A stretch of DNA of 14,505 bases from NCBI GenBank assembly GCA_964455375.1, contig CAYVXE010000105.1, forward strand, positions 1-14,505, read 5' to 3'. Shown here piece by piece: positions 1-7,553 of the stretch. Within the stretch, counting starts at the first letter, position 1. Every line of letters starts with the position of its first letter. Source of the DNA: CAYVXE01 sp964455375 (GTDB lineage: Bacteria > Zhuqueibacterota > Zhuqueibacteria > Oceanimicrobiales > Oceanimicrobiaceae). The translations under genes and the position numbers were made by a program. The notes below the pieces were generated by a model. That model had not been told where the DNA came from. It ran no database searches and saw only the letters and a program-made list of their open reading frames with translations.

Positions 1-1020
1 TCGGAAGGACAGGATATCAACCTGTCTGAAAATGATTTTGAAATCGGCCGTAATTTTACCAATAAATTGTGGAATGCTTTCCGGTTTCTCGGTATGAATT
101 TGAGCGCTGAAAATATTAAACATGCCAATTTAGATTTCATTCGGAAATCTGATGAAAAACAGTTGCTTGAATTGTCGGATCAATGGATTTTGAGCCGTCA
201 TCAGAAAACCATCAAAAAAGTCACTCGTAGTTTACAGCAATTTAAATTTCACGAGGCTGCCGAAGCTTTTTACAGCTTTTTCTGGCGCGAGTTTTGTGAT
301 TGGTACCTGGAGCTCATTAAACCGAGATTGTACGATAATGAACATCCGGAAGAGAAGAACGCTACGCTTAGCGTTGCTGTATTCGTACTTAAAGGGATTC
401 TGCAATTGCTGCATCCGTTTGTGCCGTTTATTACAGAGGAAATTTGGGGCAGATTACGCAGTGCGTCGGATACCGAGAGCATCATGGTTTCCGAGTGGCC
501 GGTGGAATGCCGCAAATTCATCAATGATCCTATTGAAAAAAATATGGATGTGTTGCAAAATTTCATCGGGGCAATTCGGAATATTCGCGGGGAGATGAAT
601 ATCGTTCCCAGCAAGGCAGCGCAGGTTATCATCACAGGTGAAAGTCATAATGGGATTAATTCGGAATTTATTTTATCGCATAAACCTTATTTTGAGCAAC
701 TGGCAAAAGTCGACCGTTTGGAATATAAACCGAAGGCGACGAAACCGAAAAATGCCGCCAGCGCAGTGGTAAATCAATGGGAAATTTTTTTACCTCTGGA
801 AGGATTAATTGACTTCAATGTGGAACGGGAACGCCTGGAGAAAGAAATTACGCGCATAGAAAAACAGTTGGAAGGGCTGAACCGGAAATTACACAGCCCG
901 GATTTTCTCTCGAAAGCCCCGGAAGAAGTCATTCATCGTGAGAAAACAAAAAAGACGGACTTTGAGTCCAGCCTCGATAAACTCAAAGCCAACTTACATA
1001 ATCTGGGTACAGGAGAATAA
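1..1020 (+). CDS. valS: valyl-tRNA synthetase, C-terminal part (5' end outside the window)
   Basis: Class I aminoacyl-tRNA synthetase that charges tRNA-Val in the cytoplasm. The frame is open from base 1, giving 339 residues, so roughly the last third to two fifths of a normal ValS is present; the HIGH and KMSKS motifs would lie upstream. The visible part starts with the post-KMSKS sequence GQDINLSE followed by GRNFTNKLWNAFRF (about residues 16-29), the family hallmark at the junction to the anticodon-binding helical bundle. HPFVPFITEEIWGRL (from about residue 138) is typical of the anticodon-binding domain. The last 65 residues are charged and heptad-like (ERERLEKEITRIEKQLEGL), matching the C-terminal coiled-coil arm that contacts tRNA in ValS. 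The internal TTG at 67 is not the start. The stop at 1018-1020 is followed after 3 bp by the next gene. Identification is secure. Confidence 0.97.
   Translation, partial: SEGQDINLSENDFEIGRNFTNKLWNAFRFLGMNLSAENIKHANLDFIRKSDEKQLLELSDQWILSRHQKTIKKVTRSLQQFKFHEAAEAFYSFFWREFCDWYLELIKPRLYDNEHPEEKNATLSVAVFVLKGILQLLHPFVPFITEEIWGRLRSASDTESIMVSEWPVECRKFINDPIEKNMDVLQNFIGAIRNIRGEMNIVPSKAAQVIITGESHNGINSEFILSHKPYFEQLAKVDRLEYKPKATKPKNAASAVVNQWEIFLPLEGLIDFNVERERLEKEITRIEKQLEGLNRKLHSPDFLSKAPEEVIHREKTKKTDFESSLDKLKANLHNLGTGE
1011..1015 (+). promoter_or_regulatory. ribosome binding site AGGAG for the DUF4139 gene, inside the end of valS
   Basis: AGGAG lies 8 bp before the ATG at 1024 and is still within the last codons of valS. 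This fixes the start of the downstream gene and suggests translational coupling of the two genes in one transcript. Confidence 0.75.
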
Positions 1021-1023
1021 AAA

Positions 1024-2385
1024 ATGATTTCACGCAACGTCATTTCTTTTTTCGGGCTGGTTTTGTTCGCCGGTTCTCTCTTTGCTCAGAAAACTGACAT
1101 TGCTCTGACTGTTTACAATAACAATCTGGCTCTGGTTAAAGATTCAAGAACCTTGACGCTCAAAAAGGGAGTCAATACGGTGGAAATTCAGGATGTGGCC
1201 GCGCAGATCGACCCGACATCTGTTTACTTCTCCCCGGAAAATTTGACCGATGCCGTGACTATCTTGGAACAAAATTACGAATACGATCTCATAAGCCAGG
1301 ACAAGATTTTACAAAAATATATCGATCATGATATTCGCCTCGAAACAAAAGATGGCACAACTTACGCCGGGCAATTGCTCAGTTTTTCAGGTGGGGGTAT
1401 CGTTTTACAGGATAAAGACAACGGCATAAAAATGATCAGCCGGGCGACTTTGGAAAATATTTCTTTCCCAAAACTGCCGGAAGGGTTTATCTCAAAACCG
1501 ACTCTGGTATGGCAATTGGCATGTAGCAAAGCCGGCAAGTATCCAACGGAAATCGGTTATTTGACCTCCGGGATTCAGTGGCATGCGGAATATGTGGGGG
1601 TAATCGATGAGAATGATTCGGGGCTGCAATTGTCTGCCTGGGTTTCCATCGATAATAAATCCGGTGCAACCTACAAAAATGCTAAATTAAAACTCGTTGC
1701 CGGTGAGGTGCATCGGGCGGAAAGGGAAACGCCGGTCATGTTTATGCAAAAAGCTGCAACTGAAATGACTGCAGCCGGCCGTCAGCAATTTGGTGAAAAA
1801 GCCTTTTTTGAGTATCATTTGTACACGCTAAAACGGCCTGCCGATGTGGCGAATAATCAGATTAAACAGATTTCATTGTTCCCTTCGGCTCAGACCAGCG
1901 TGACCAAAAACTATTCTTATTTCGCGGCAAGAGATGCAAAACATGTGCGAGTTTACCTGGATTTTAAAAATGAGAAAAAATCGGGGTTAGGGCTGCCGCT
2001 GCCAAAAGGGAAAATCCGGCTTTATAAAAAGGACTCGGATGGAGGGCTCATTTTTATAGGGGAAGATTTCATCAAACATACTCCCAAAAATGAAACCGTG
2101 AAGGTAAATGTCGGCAATGCCTTTGACCTTGTTGCCGAGCGAAAGCAAAAGGATCGCCGGTCTCTCGGGAAACAGTCCTGGGAAGAAACCTGGGAGATCA
2201 AACTTCGTAATCATAAAAAAACAGCCGTTCATGTTTTGGTTACGGAAAAGCTACAGCTCAATTGGAAGATTGTAAAGCAAAGTCATGAATTTACCAAAAG
2301 GGATTCGCAAACCATCGAATTCAATGTCCCTGTTCCTGCTGATGGAGAAACGGTTGTTGTGTACACGGCTCGTTACGCCCGGTAA
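1024..2385 (+). CDS. secreted DUF4139-family protein of unknown function
   Basis: A 453-residue protein. Residues 1-21 form a Sec signal peptide: a short basic start (MISR), a hydrophobic core (VISFFGLVLFAGSLF) and a likely signal peptidase I site after LFA, before QK. It is therefore probably periplasmic or outer-membrane associated, with no further membrane segment. The N-terminal part resembles the region that usually precedes DUF4139 (VYNNNLALVKDSRTL, about residues 31-45). The LTSGIQWHAEYV segment near residue 180, the following NKSGATYKNAKLKLVAGEV and the later FFEYHLYTL and NNQIKQISLF stretches are hallmarks of DUF4139. The C-terminal half looks like beta-sandwich sequence. The family function is not established. 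The start is chosen for its AGGAG 8 bp upstream and the signal peptide. The gene sits 3 bp after valS and 39 bp before recG with no role obvious from either neighbour. The family call is by recalled motif similarity. Confidence 0.8.
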   Translation: MISRNVISFFGLVLFAGSLFAQKTDIALTVYNNNLALVKDSRTLTLKKGVNTVEIQDVAAQIDPTSVYFSPENLTDAVTILEQNYEYDLISQDKILQKYIDHDIRLETKDGTTYAGQLLSFSGGGIVLQDKDNGIKMISRATLENISFPKLPEGFISKPTLVWQLACSKAGKYPTEIGYLTSGIQWHAEYVGVIDENDSGLQLSAWVSIDNKSGATYKNAKLKLVAGEVHRAERETPVMFMQKAATEMTAAGRQQFGEKAFFEYHLYTLKRPADVANNQIKQISLFPSAQTSVTKNYSYFAARDAKHVRVYLDFKNEKKSGLGLPLPKGKIRLYKKDSDGGLIFIGEDFIKHTPKNETVKVNVGNAFDLVAERKQKDRRSLGKQSWEETWEIKLRNHKKTAVHVLVTEKLQLNWKIVKQSHEFTKRDSQTIEFNVPVPADGETVVVYTARYAR

Positions 2386-2424
2386 ATTTTTGTTTGATTT
2401 GTATGAATTATTTGTAAAAAAAAT

Positions 2425-4527
2425 GTGGGTGATTCTTCTAATAATTATTTGAACACATCGATACAATACGTTAAAGGTATCGGAGAAAAGAGGGCGCAGG
2501 CGCTGCAGGAAGTCGGCGTTTCCACAATTCTCGATCTTCTGTATTATTTTCCCCGCCGCTATTTAGATCGTAGTCATATAACGAAAATCAAAGATTTAAG
2601 TAAAAATGTGGTTGCAACGGTTGTCGGCAAAGTGGAATTTTGCGGCATAAAACAGGGAAAAAGGAAACGGTTCGTCCTTGTTCTATTTGATGGAACGGGT
2701 TATTTGAATTGTGTCTGGTTTCAACGGGCTGCATATTGGACGAAAGTTTTTTCGAAAGGAGAGACCGTTGCATTCAGTGGGAAAGTGGGTTTTTTCGGGG
2801 AGTTTCAAATGGTGCATCCCGACTTTGATCGATTGACAGAAGCGGGGGAAAAGGATTTTTTGCACACCGGGCGCATTATTCCGCTTTATCCATCCACAGA
2901 AAAACTCAGTAAAATCGGATTGGACAGTCGGGGATTTCGTCAAATACAAAAAAACGTCACTGCAAAATATACCCGCTATTTAAAGGAGACCATCCCACAG
3001 GAAGTCATAAAAAAACGGGCTTTTATTTCTTTGCGACAGTCGATTTCCCAGGTGCATTTCCCGGAAAATAGAAACCTTTTGGCGGCTGCGCGTCGCCGGT
3101 TAAAATTTGATGAATTGTTTTATCTGGAACTCATGCTGGCCCTGCGAAAGAAGCAGGTGGAAATTAAGCGCCATGGCATTGAATTTCTGAAAGTGGGTGA
3201 GCGGACGAGAAATCTAATTCAGTCGCTGCCGTATGAACTGACTGGTGCGCAGAAACGCGTTCTCAGGGAAATACGGGAGGACATGAAAAAGAACACACCC
3301 ATGAACCGGCTTGTTCAGGGGGATGTGGGTTCAGGGAAAACGGTTGTGGCACTCATCGCAATGATGATGTCCGTAGAAAACGGATATCAGGGTGCGTTGA
3401 TGGCGCCGACGGAAATTCTTGCCGTACAGCATTATTTTAACGTTCGTAACCTTTTGCAGGATTTTCAGATAAAGGTTGTTTTGTTGGTGGGAGCGCAGAA
3501 GAAAGCAGAACGGGAGGAGAGTCTCAGGCAGGTTGAAAGCGGGGAGGCAGAGATCGTTATTGGAACACATGCACTGATTCAGGAAGGCGTCACATTCAAA
3601 AAATTGGGTCTCGCTATCATCGATGAGCAGCACCGCTTTGGCGTCATGCAGAGAGCGACGCTGATGGAAAAAGGACTGTCCCCGGATGTGCTGGTAATGA
3701 CAGCCACCCCGATTCCAAGAACGTTGTCATTAACGCTTTACGGGGACCTCGATATTTCGATTATCGATGAGTTGCCACCCGGAAGGAAACCCATCAAAAC
3801 ATTCTGGCGTTCGGATAAGAAACGGGATAAAGTGTACGCCTTTGTGAAGCAGCAAATACAGCTCGGCGCACAGGTTTATATCATTTTTCCTTTAATAGAA
3901 GAATCGGAAAAAATGGATTTACAAGCGGCGATTGAAAGTTACGAAAGTTTGCGGAAAGGACTTTTTGCAGAATTCAAAGTCGGTTTGCTGCATGGCAGAA
4001 TGAGAAGCGATGAAAAAGAAATGATCATGACTGACTTTAAAGTGGGGATGTTGCAGGTACTGGTGAGCACGACGGTTATCGAGGTTGGAGTGGATGTACC
4101 CAATGCAACGATTATGATCATCGAAAATGCCGAGCGCTTTGGTCTGCCGCAGTTGCACCAGTTGCGCGGACGTGTGGGTAGAGGGCAGAAGGAGTCATTT
4201 TGTTTTCTAATGGCGAAATATCCCATGTCAAAAGAAGCGAAGGTGCGGTTGCAGACGATGTGCGAAACGAATGACGGTTTTATAATCGCTGAGGTGGATT
4301 TAAAACTGCGCGGACCGGGGGAGTTTTTTGGAACCAAACAAAGCGGTTTGCCGGAACTACGCATCGCCGACATCGTTAAAGATACCGAATTGCTGTTAAT
4401 TGCCAGGGAAGAGGCGTTTAACCTGGCACGTCAGGACCGACCGTTGCAGGATATTGCTAATATTCCTGTAAGGACACATTTTTTTAAGAATTATCGGGAT
4501 AAATTTGATTTAGCAAGAATTGGCTAA
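2425..4527 (+). CDS. recG: ATP-dependent DNA helicase RecG
   Basis: Superfamily 2 DNA translocase that reverses stalled replication forks and processes recombination intermediates. At 700 residues it is about the usual RecG length. The N-terminal wedge region has the helix-hairpin-helix-like IQYVKGIGEKRAQAL (about residues 13-27) and YYFPRRYLD, followed by an OB-fold that binds branched DNA. Helicase motifs are intact: Walker A GDVGSGKT (299-306), motif II DEQH (400-403), motif III TATPIPRT, motif V STTVIEVGVDVPNAT (about 549-563) and motif VI QLRGRVGRG (about 579). The C-terminal RecG wedge-binding region LRGPGEFFGTKQSGLPELRIADI is present. The start is uncertain. GTG at 2425 is the first usable codon after an in-frame stop at 2404, but no Shine-Dalgarno is visible; TTG at 2449 would give LNTSIQYVKGIG, closer to the common RecG N-terminus. 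The ATG at 2423 is out of frame and stops quickly. Confidence 0.98.
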   Translation: MGDSSNNYLNTSIQYVKGIGEKRAQALQEVGVSTILDLLYYFPRRYLDRSHITKIKDLSKNVVATVVGKVEFCGIKQGKRKRFVLVLFDGTGYLNCVWFQRAAYWTKVFSKGETVAFSGKVGFFGEFQMVHPDFDRLTEAGEKDFLHTGRIIPLYPSTEKLSKIGLDSRGFRQIQKNVTAKYTRYLKETIPQEVIKKRAFISLRQSISQVHFPENRNLLAAARRRLKFDELFYLELMLALRKKQVEIKRHGIEFLKVGERTRNLIQSLPYELTGAQKRVLREIREDMKKNTPMNRLVQGDVGSGKTVVALIAMMMSVENGYQGALMAPTEILAVQHYFNVRNLLQDFQIKVVLLVGAQKKAEREESLRQVESGEAEIVIGTHALIQEGVTFKKLGLAIIDEQHRFGVMQRATLMEKGLSPDVLVMTATPIPRTLSLTLYGDLDISIIDELPPGRKPIKTFWRSDKKRDKVYAFVKQQIQLGAQVYIIFPLIEESEKMDLQAAIESYESLRKGLFAEFKVGLLHGRMRSDEKEMIMTDFKVGMLQVLVSTTVIEVGVDVPNATIMIIENAERFGLPQLHQLRGRVGRGQKESFCFLMAKYPMSKEAKVRLQTMCETNDGFIIAEVDLKLRGPGEFFGTKQSGLPELRIADIVKDTELLLIAREEAFNLARQDRPLQDIANIPVRTHFFKNYRDKFDLARIG

Positions 4528-4551
4528 ATGATTCAACTCTCCTGAAAAGTT

Positions 4552-4580
4552 TTGTTTTTTTTACAATATTTGATTATAAT
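4552..4580 (+). promoter_or_regulatory. candidate sigma-70-type promoter for the DUF2723 gene cluster
   Basis: A perfect TATAAT at 4575-4580 lies 17 bp after TTGTTT at 4552-4557, a weak -35 (three of six matches). The -10 box sits within the perfect palindrome TGATTATAATCA (4571-4582), which could also be an operator. It lies in the recG-DUF2723 intergenic region and points toward the downstream genes. If the organism uses a Bacteroidetes-type sigma factor with a TAnnTTTG box, this assignment would be wrong. AT-rich sequence makes chance matches likely. Confidence 0.3.
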
Positions 4581-4583
4581 CAG

Positions 4584-4602
4584 TTTCTGAGTAGATCAGA
4601 AA
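4584..4602. other. short hairpin downstream of recG
   Basis: TTTCTGA (4584-4590) and TCAGAAA (4596-4602) are perfect inverted 7-mers separated by the 5-nt loop GTAGA. The stem is low in GC and no T-run follows on the + strand, so it is not a convincing intrinsic terminator of recG. It might be an operator or a leader structure if the candidate promoter just upstream is real. Confidence 0.4.
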
Positions 4603-4637
4603 ATGATTCAACCGCCGTGAGCTATCGGGAAAAAATT

Positions 4638-4669
4638 AATTCATAATTCGAGATTCGTAATTTATAATT
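4638..4669. repeat. degenerate 7-bp tandem repeat, left of the assembly gap
   Basis: Consecutive heptamers AATTCAT, AATTCGA, GATTCGT and AATTTAT, then AATT, run into the N gap. They share the pattern RATTYRN in strict 7-bp register. A related array lies at 12228-12262 and the register pattern resumes to the right of the gap. Confidence 0.7.
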
Positions 4670-4769
4670 NNNNNNNNNNNNNNNNNNNNNNNNNNNNNNN
4701 NNNNNNNNNNNNNNNNNNNNNNNNNNNNNNNNNNNNNNNNNNNNNNNNNNNNNNNNNNNNNNNNNNNNN
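4670..4769. other. assembly gap of 100 N
   Basis: Exactly 100 N, the conventional length for a scaffold gap of unknown size, so the true distance between flanks is not known. The 13-mer GTAATTTATAATT is found both immediately left (4657-4669) and immediately right (4770-4782) of the gap, so assembly probably broke in the 7-bp tandem repeat. An array or even a small gene could be missing here. Confidence 0.95.
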
Positions 4770-4792
4770 GTAATTTATAATTTGAATTTGCA
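4770..4792. repeat. degenerate 7-bp tandem repeat, right of the assembly gap
   Basis: After GT, the heptamers AATTTAT (4772-4778) and AATTTGA (4779-4785) follow, then ATTTGCA (4786-4792), which has drifted. This continues the array left of the gap. It ends 36 bp before the DUF2723 start codon. Confidence 0.6.
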
Positions 4793-4812
4793 CTAAGCAC
4801 TATTCTGGATTT

Positions 4813-4817
4813 GGAGG
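4813..4817 (+). promoter_or_regulatory. ribosome binding site GGAGG deciding the DUF2723 start
   Basis: A GGAGG core lies 11 bp before ATG 4829. A longer reading from TTG 4811 would place this Shine-Dalgarno inside the gene, so the ATG is preferred. Confidence 0.75.
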
Positions 4818-4828
4818 AAAAAATTTTC

Positions 4829-7549
4829 ATGGAACACAAAAAACTGAATCGAATAATAGGATTTTCCGTTTTTCTTGTCGCAACGATTGTGTACGCAATG
4901 ACGGTTGCACCGACCACATCGTATTGGGATTGCGGTGAATTTATTACGACCGCATACATACTCGGTGTGCCGCACCCTCCGGGTTCACCGCTTTTTATTT
5001 TGTTAGGTAGACTTTTTACCATGATTCCTGCGTGGATTATCAATGACGTCGGCTTACGGGTGAATATCATTTCGGTTCTCGTGAGTTCATTGACCGTGAT
5101 GTTTACGTATTTGATTATTGTGCGTTTGATTAGAGAGTGGCGGGGAATTCCCGAAACTGCCGAAGAAAAACTCAATATTTATACCGCTGGCGTTATTGGT
5201 GCCCTGGGTTTTGCGTTTACAAGTTCCTTCTGGTTTAATGCTGTGGAAGCAGAAGTCTATGCCGTGTCGATGTTTTTTACATCCATCGTTGTCTGGTTGA
5301 TTTTAGTCTGGCTGGAAAAAGCCGATGAACCGGCTGGGATGAAAATCATGTTATTCATTGCCTATTTGATGGGACTGGCTACAGGTATTCATTTATTAAA
5401 TATCTTGGCGATTCCTACTTTATTTTTAATCATTTATTTCAAAAAAGCAGACCTGAATCTCAAAACGTTTACTCTCTGGAGTCTTGCCGCCGCCGCCGCT
5501 TTCGGCGCTATTTATCCCGGAATTGTTAAGGGAATTCCCTGGGTGCTTAATCAATATTCATTTCTTGCTTTAGCATTGCTGACTTTGGGTTTGTTTGCGG
5601 CCATCGTCTGGTCAGTTAGAAATCAAAAACAGGTTGCAGCAGTGGTGCTAATGGGCTTTATGTTAGTCTCGCTTGGCTACTCAACCTATTCACTTATTTA
5701 TATTCGTTCCGGTATGAAACCGGTCATAAATGAAAATAATCCGGATGACCCGCAACGTTTTGTGAGTTACTTAAACCGGGAACAATACGGCGACTGGTCA
5801 ATTACAAACCGCCGGGCACCGGTTTGGGAGTATCAGATAAAGAAAATGTACATCCGTTATTTTGGTTGGCAATTTATCGGTACCGGAAATACGCTTGGTC
5901 CCGATAATTATATCGTAGAAACGATCTCTTTGCGAGGTTTGATGGGGTTACCGTTTCTTGTGGGACTGATCGGTATGGTTTACCATTTCAAACGCGATCG
6001 GGAAAAGGCGTTTGCCGTCTTAACGTTGTTCATCATGACGGGTGTGGCCATTGTGCTGTATCTGAACCAGGAGAATCCGCAACCGCGTGAACGTGATTAC
6101 GCGTATGTGGGCTCATTTTTTGCCTTTGCCCTCTGGATCGGAATCGGGGCCAGTGCAATTCTTGAAGCAGCCCACAATGCTTTTAAACAGAGTACTGCCT
6201 TGCGAAAGGTCGGCGTCGCATTAACGGTACTCATTTTGATTCTCGCCGTTCCGTTTAATCTGTACAGTGTTAATCATCACGACCACTCCCGGAAGGGGAA
6301 TTATGTGGCCTATGATTATTCATACAACATTTTACAGAGCTGTGAACCCAATGCAATTCTTTTTACTAATGGGGATAATGATACATTTCCCTTGTGGTTT
6401 CTGCAATATGTCTACGGCATCCGGAAAGATGTACGCGTGGTAAATCTAAGTTTGTTAAATACGGACTGGTACATTAAACAGTTAAGAGATGAAGAGCCGA
6501 AAGTCCCAATCAGTTTTTCCGATACGCAAATCGATCAATTGCAGGCGTTACTCTGGCCGGAGCCGAAGAAAATTCGGATTGAGGTTTCCAGGCAAACCAT
6601 TATTGACGAGCTCCGGAAAAAAGAAGACAACACACGCCTGACCGTGGACAAAGTCCCTGAAAAACCGGCGATAGAGTTTGAACTCGCAAATACCAAAAAT
6701 ATCAATGGTCATCCGGTACTCCTGGTACAGGATCGGATGGTACTAAATATCATAGCAGCAAATCGGTTTAAACGCCCGGTCTATTTTGCCGTCACGGTTT
6801 CTCCGCAAAATATGCTTGGGCTCGATAACCGGAAGCGAAATCCGGAATTTAAGAACTACCTGCGCATGGACGGCCTGGTGTTTAAAGTGATGCCGTATGG
6901 CGGCCCGAATAATGATTTTATCTCGCCGGAAAAGATGAGAACACATTTGTTTGAAAAATTTCAATATCGTAATCTCAACAACCCGAATGTGTACTATAAT
7001 AATAACATCGTCGGCTTGCTGCAAAATTACCGCTCTGCATTCTTGCGATTAGCCAATTATTATCAGAAAAAAGGGTCGGATTATAATGAGCAGGCGCTTT
7101 CCGTTTTGGATAAAATGGAATCAGATATTCCGGAAAAAGTTATTCCTTTGCGCAACTACCAGCTTTCTATCAATTTCGGTCGGATGTATGCGGAGTTAGG
7201 ACGTCCTGAGGAATTGGAACGTCGCATCGACCGTTCATTGAAGTTGCGGGGTCTTCAGCCCATCGACAAACTTTTCATGGCGGAATATTTGGTGCAGTAT
7301 GTTCACGACGACACCAAAGCGGAGTCCTTAGCAGTGGATGTTCTGAATGCGAATCCCGCTGAACAGAGGGCTTATTTCTGGCTCGTCAGCTTCTATAACC
7401 GCACCAGACAATACCAAAAGGGTGCTGACGTGATGGAAAAATATTTAGCTGTAAATCCGAATGACAAAAATGCGAAAAATCAACTACAGGCACTGAAAGC
7501 CCTCGCCGCCATTCAGGATTCCACAAAGGACAGGGCAGACGGAAAATAA
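4829..7549 (+). CDS. DUF2723 GT-C-like membrane protein with C-terminal TPR region (TMEM260-like)
   Basis: A polytopic inner-membrane protein of 906 residues. The first membrane helix (about residues 9-27) leads into the extracytoplasmic motif WDCGEF (33-38) and HPPGSP (49-54), the DUF2723 signature; acidic residues in this first loop are the expected catalytic/donor site of GT-C glycosyltransferases. Many hydrophobic helices follow to about residue 480. A soluble part then carries the conserved NGDNDTFPLWF (from about 514) and LLNTDWYI. The last 150 residues look like TPR helices (YFWLVSFYNRTRQYQKGADVMEKYLAVNP). Human TMEM260, of the same family, is a protein O-mannosyltransferase; extending that activity here is inference. 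The start is set by GGAGG upstream of 4829. The first glycosyltransferase gene follows after only 4 bp, and a polyprenyl-phosphate-mannose synthase gene lies about 6 kb downstream on the same strand. Confidence 0.9.
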   Translation: MEHKKLNRIIGFSVFLVATIVYAMTVAPTTSYWDCGEFITTAYILGVPHPPGSPLFILLGRLFTMIPAWIINDVGLRVNIISVLVSSLTVMFTYLIIVRLIREWRGIPETAEEKLNIYTAGVIGALGFAFTSSFWFNAVEAEVYAVSMFFTSIVVWLILVWLEKADEPAGMKIMLFIAYLMGLATGIHLLNILAIPTLFLIIYFKKADLNLKTFTLWSLAAAAAFGAIYPGIVKGIPWVLNQYSFLALALLTLGLFAAIVWSVRNQKQVAAVVLMGFMLVSLGYSTYSLIYIRSGMKPVINENNPDDPQRFVSYLNREQYGDWSITNRRAPVWEYQIKKMYIRYFGWQFIGTGNTLGPDNYIVETISLRGLMGLPFLVGLIGMVYHFKRDREKAFAVLTLFIMTGVAIVLYLNQENPQPRERDYAYVGSFFAFALWIGIGASAILEAAHNAFKQSTALRKVGVALTVLILILAVPFNLYSVNHHDHSRKGNYVAYDYSYNILQSCEPNAILFTNGDNDTFPLWFLQYVYGIRKDVRVVNLSLLNTDWYIKQLRDEEPKVPISFSDTQIDQLQALLWPEPKKIRIEVSRQTIIDELRKKEDNTRLTVDKVPEKPAIEFELANTKNINGHPVLLVQDRMVLNIIAANRFKRPVYFAVTVSPQNMLGLDNRKRNPEFKNYLRMDGLVFKVMPYGGPNNDFISPEKMRTHLFEKFQYRNLNNPNVYYNNNIVGLLQNYRSAFLRLANYYQKKGSDYNEQALSVLDKMESDIPEKVIPLRNYQLSINFGRMYAELGRPEELERRIDRSLKLRGLQPIDKLFMAEYLVQYVHDDTKAESLAVDVLNANPAEQRAYFWLVSFYNRTRQYQKGADVMEKYLAVNPNDKNAKNQLQALKALAAIQDSTKDRADGK

Positions 7550-7553
7550 TTAG

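Larger units (their letters stand above)
4526..4612. repeat. 12-bp direct repeat pair flanking a 63-bp AT-rich segment
   Basis: The sequence AAATGATTCAAC occurs at 4526-4537, overlapping the recG stop codon, and again at 4601-4612. The 63 bp between the copies contain an eight-T run (4555-4562), a 12-bp perfect palindrome (4571-4582) and a hairpin (4584-4602). It could be the footprint of a small insertion with a target-site duplication, or a tandem duplication that has decayed. No coding sequence is seen inside. Confidence 0.55.

Noticed and set aside
67..1020. Start of the first gene at TTG 67
   Set aside because: ValS-type sequence (GQDINLSE, GRNFTNK) is encoded in frame upstream of this codon to base 1, so the gene is truncated by the window, not started at 67.
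3939..4373. Antisense 144-codon open frame within recG
   Set aside because: It lies wholly opposite the recG motif V/VI region, with no ribosome site and a low-complexity Ser/Thr-rich translation.
4538..4562. Possible intrinsic terminator of recG ending in eight T
   Set aside because: The T-run is there, but the sequence before it (CTGAAAAGTTTTG) forms only a weak A/T stem, so it is not a convincing terminator.
4638..4792. CRISPR array at the gap
   Set aside because: The repeating unit is 7 bp without spacers; no 24-40 bp repeat and no cas genes are seen.
4770..4828. Bacteroidetes-type promoter (TAnnTTTG) directly upstream of the DUF2723 gene
   Set aside because: TTTG occurs at 4781-4784 and 4787-4790, but neither is preceded by TA at the right distance, and both lie in the heptamer array, where TTTG is expected by repeat composition.
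4636..5175. Antisense open frame running through the N gap into the DUF2723 gene
   Set aside because: It is open only because N codons are not read as stops, and it is the shadow of the DUF2723 coding sequence.
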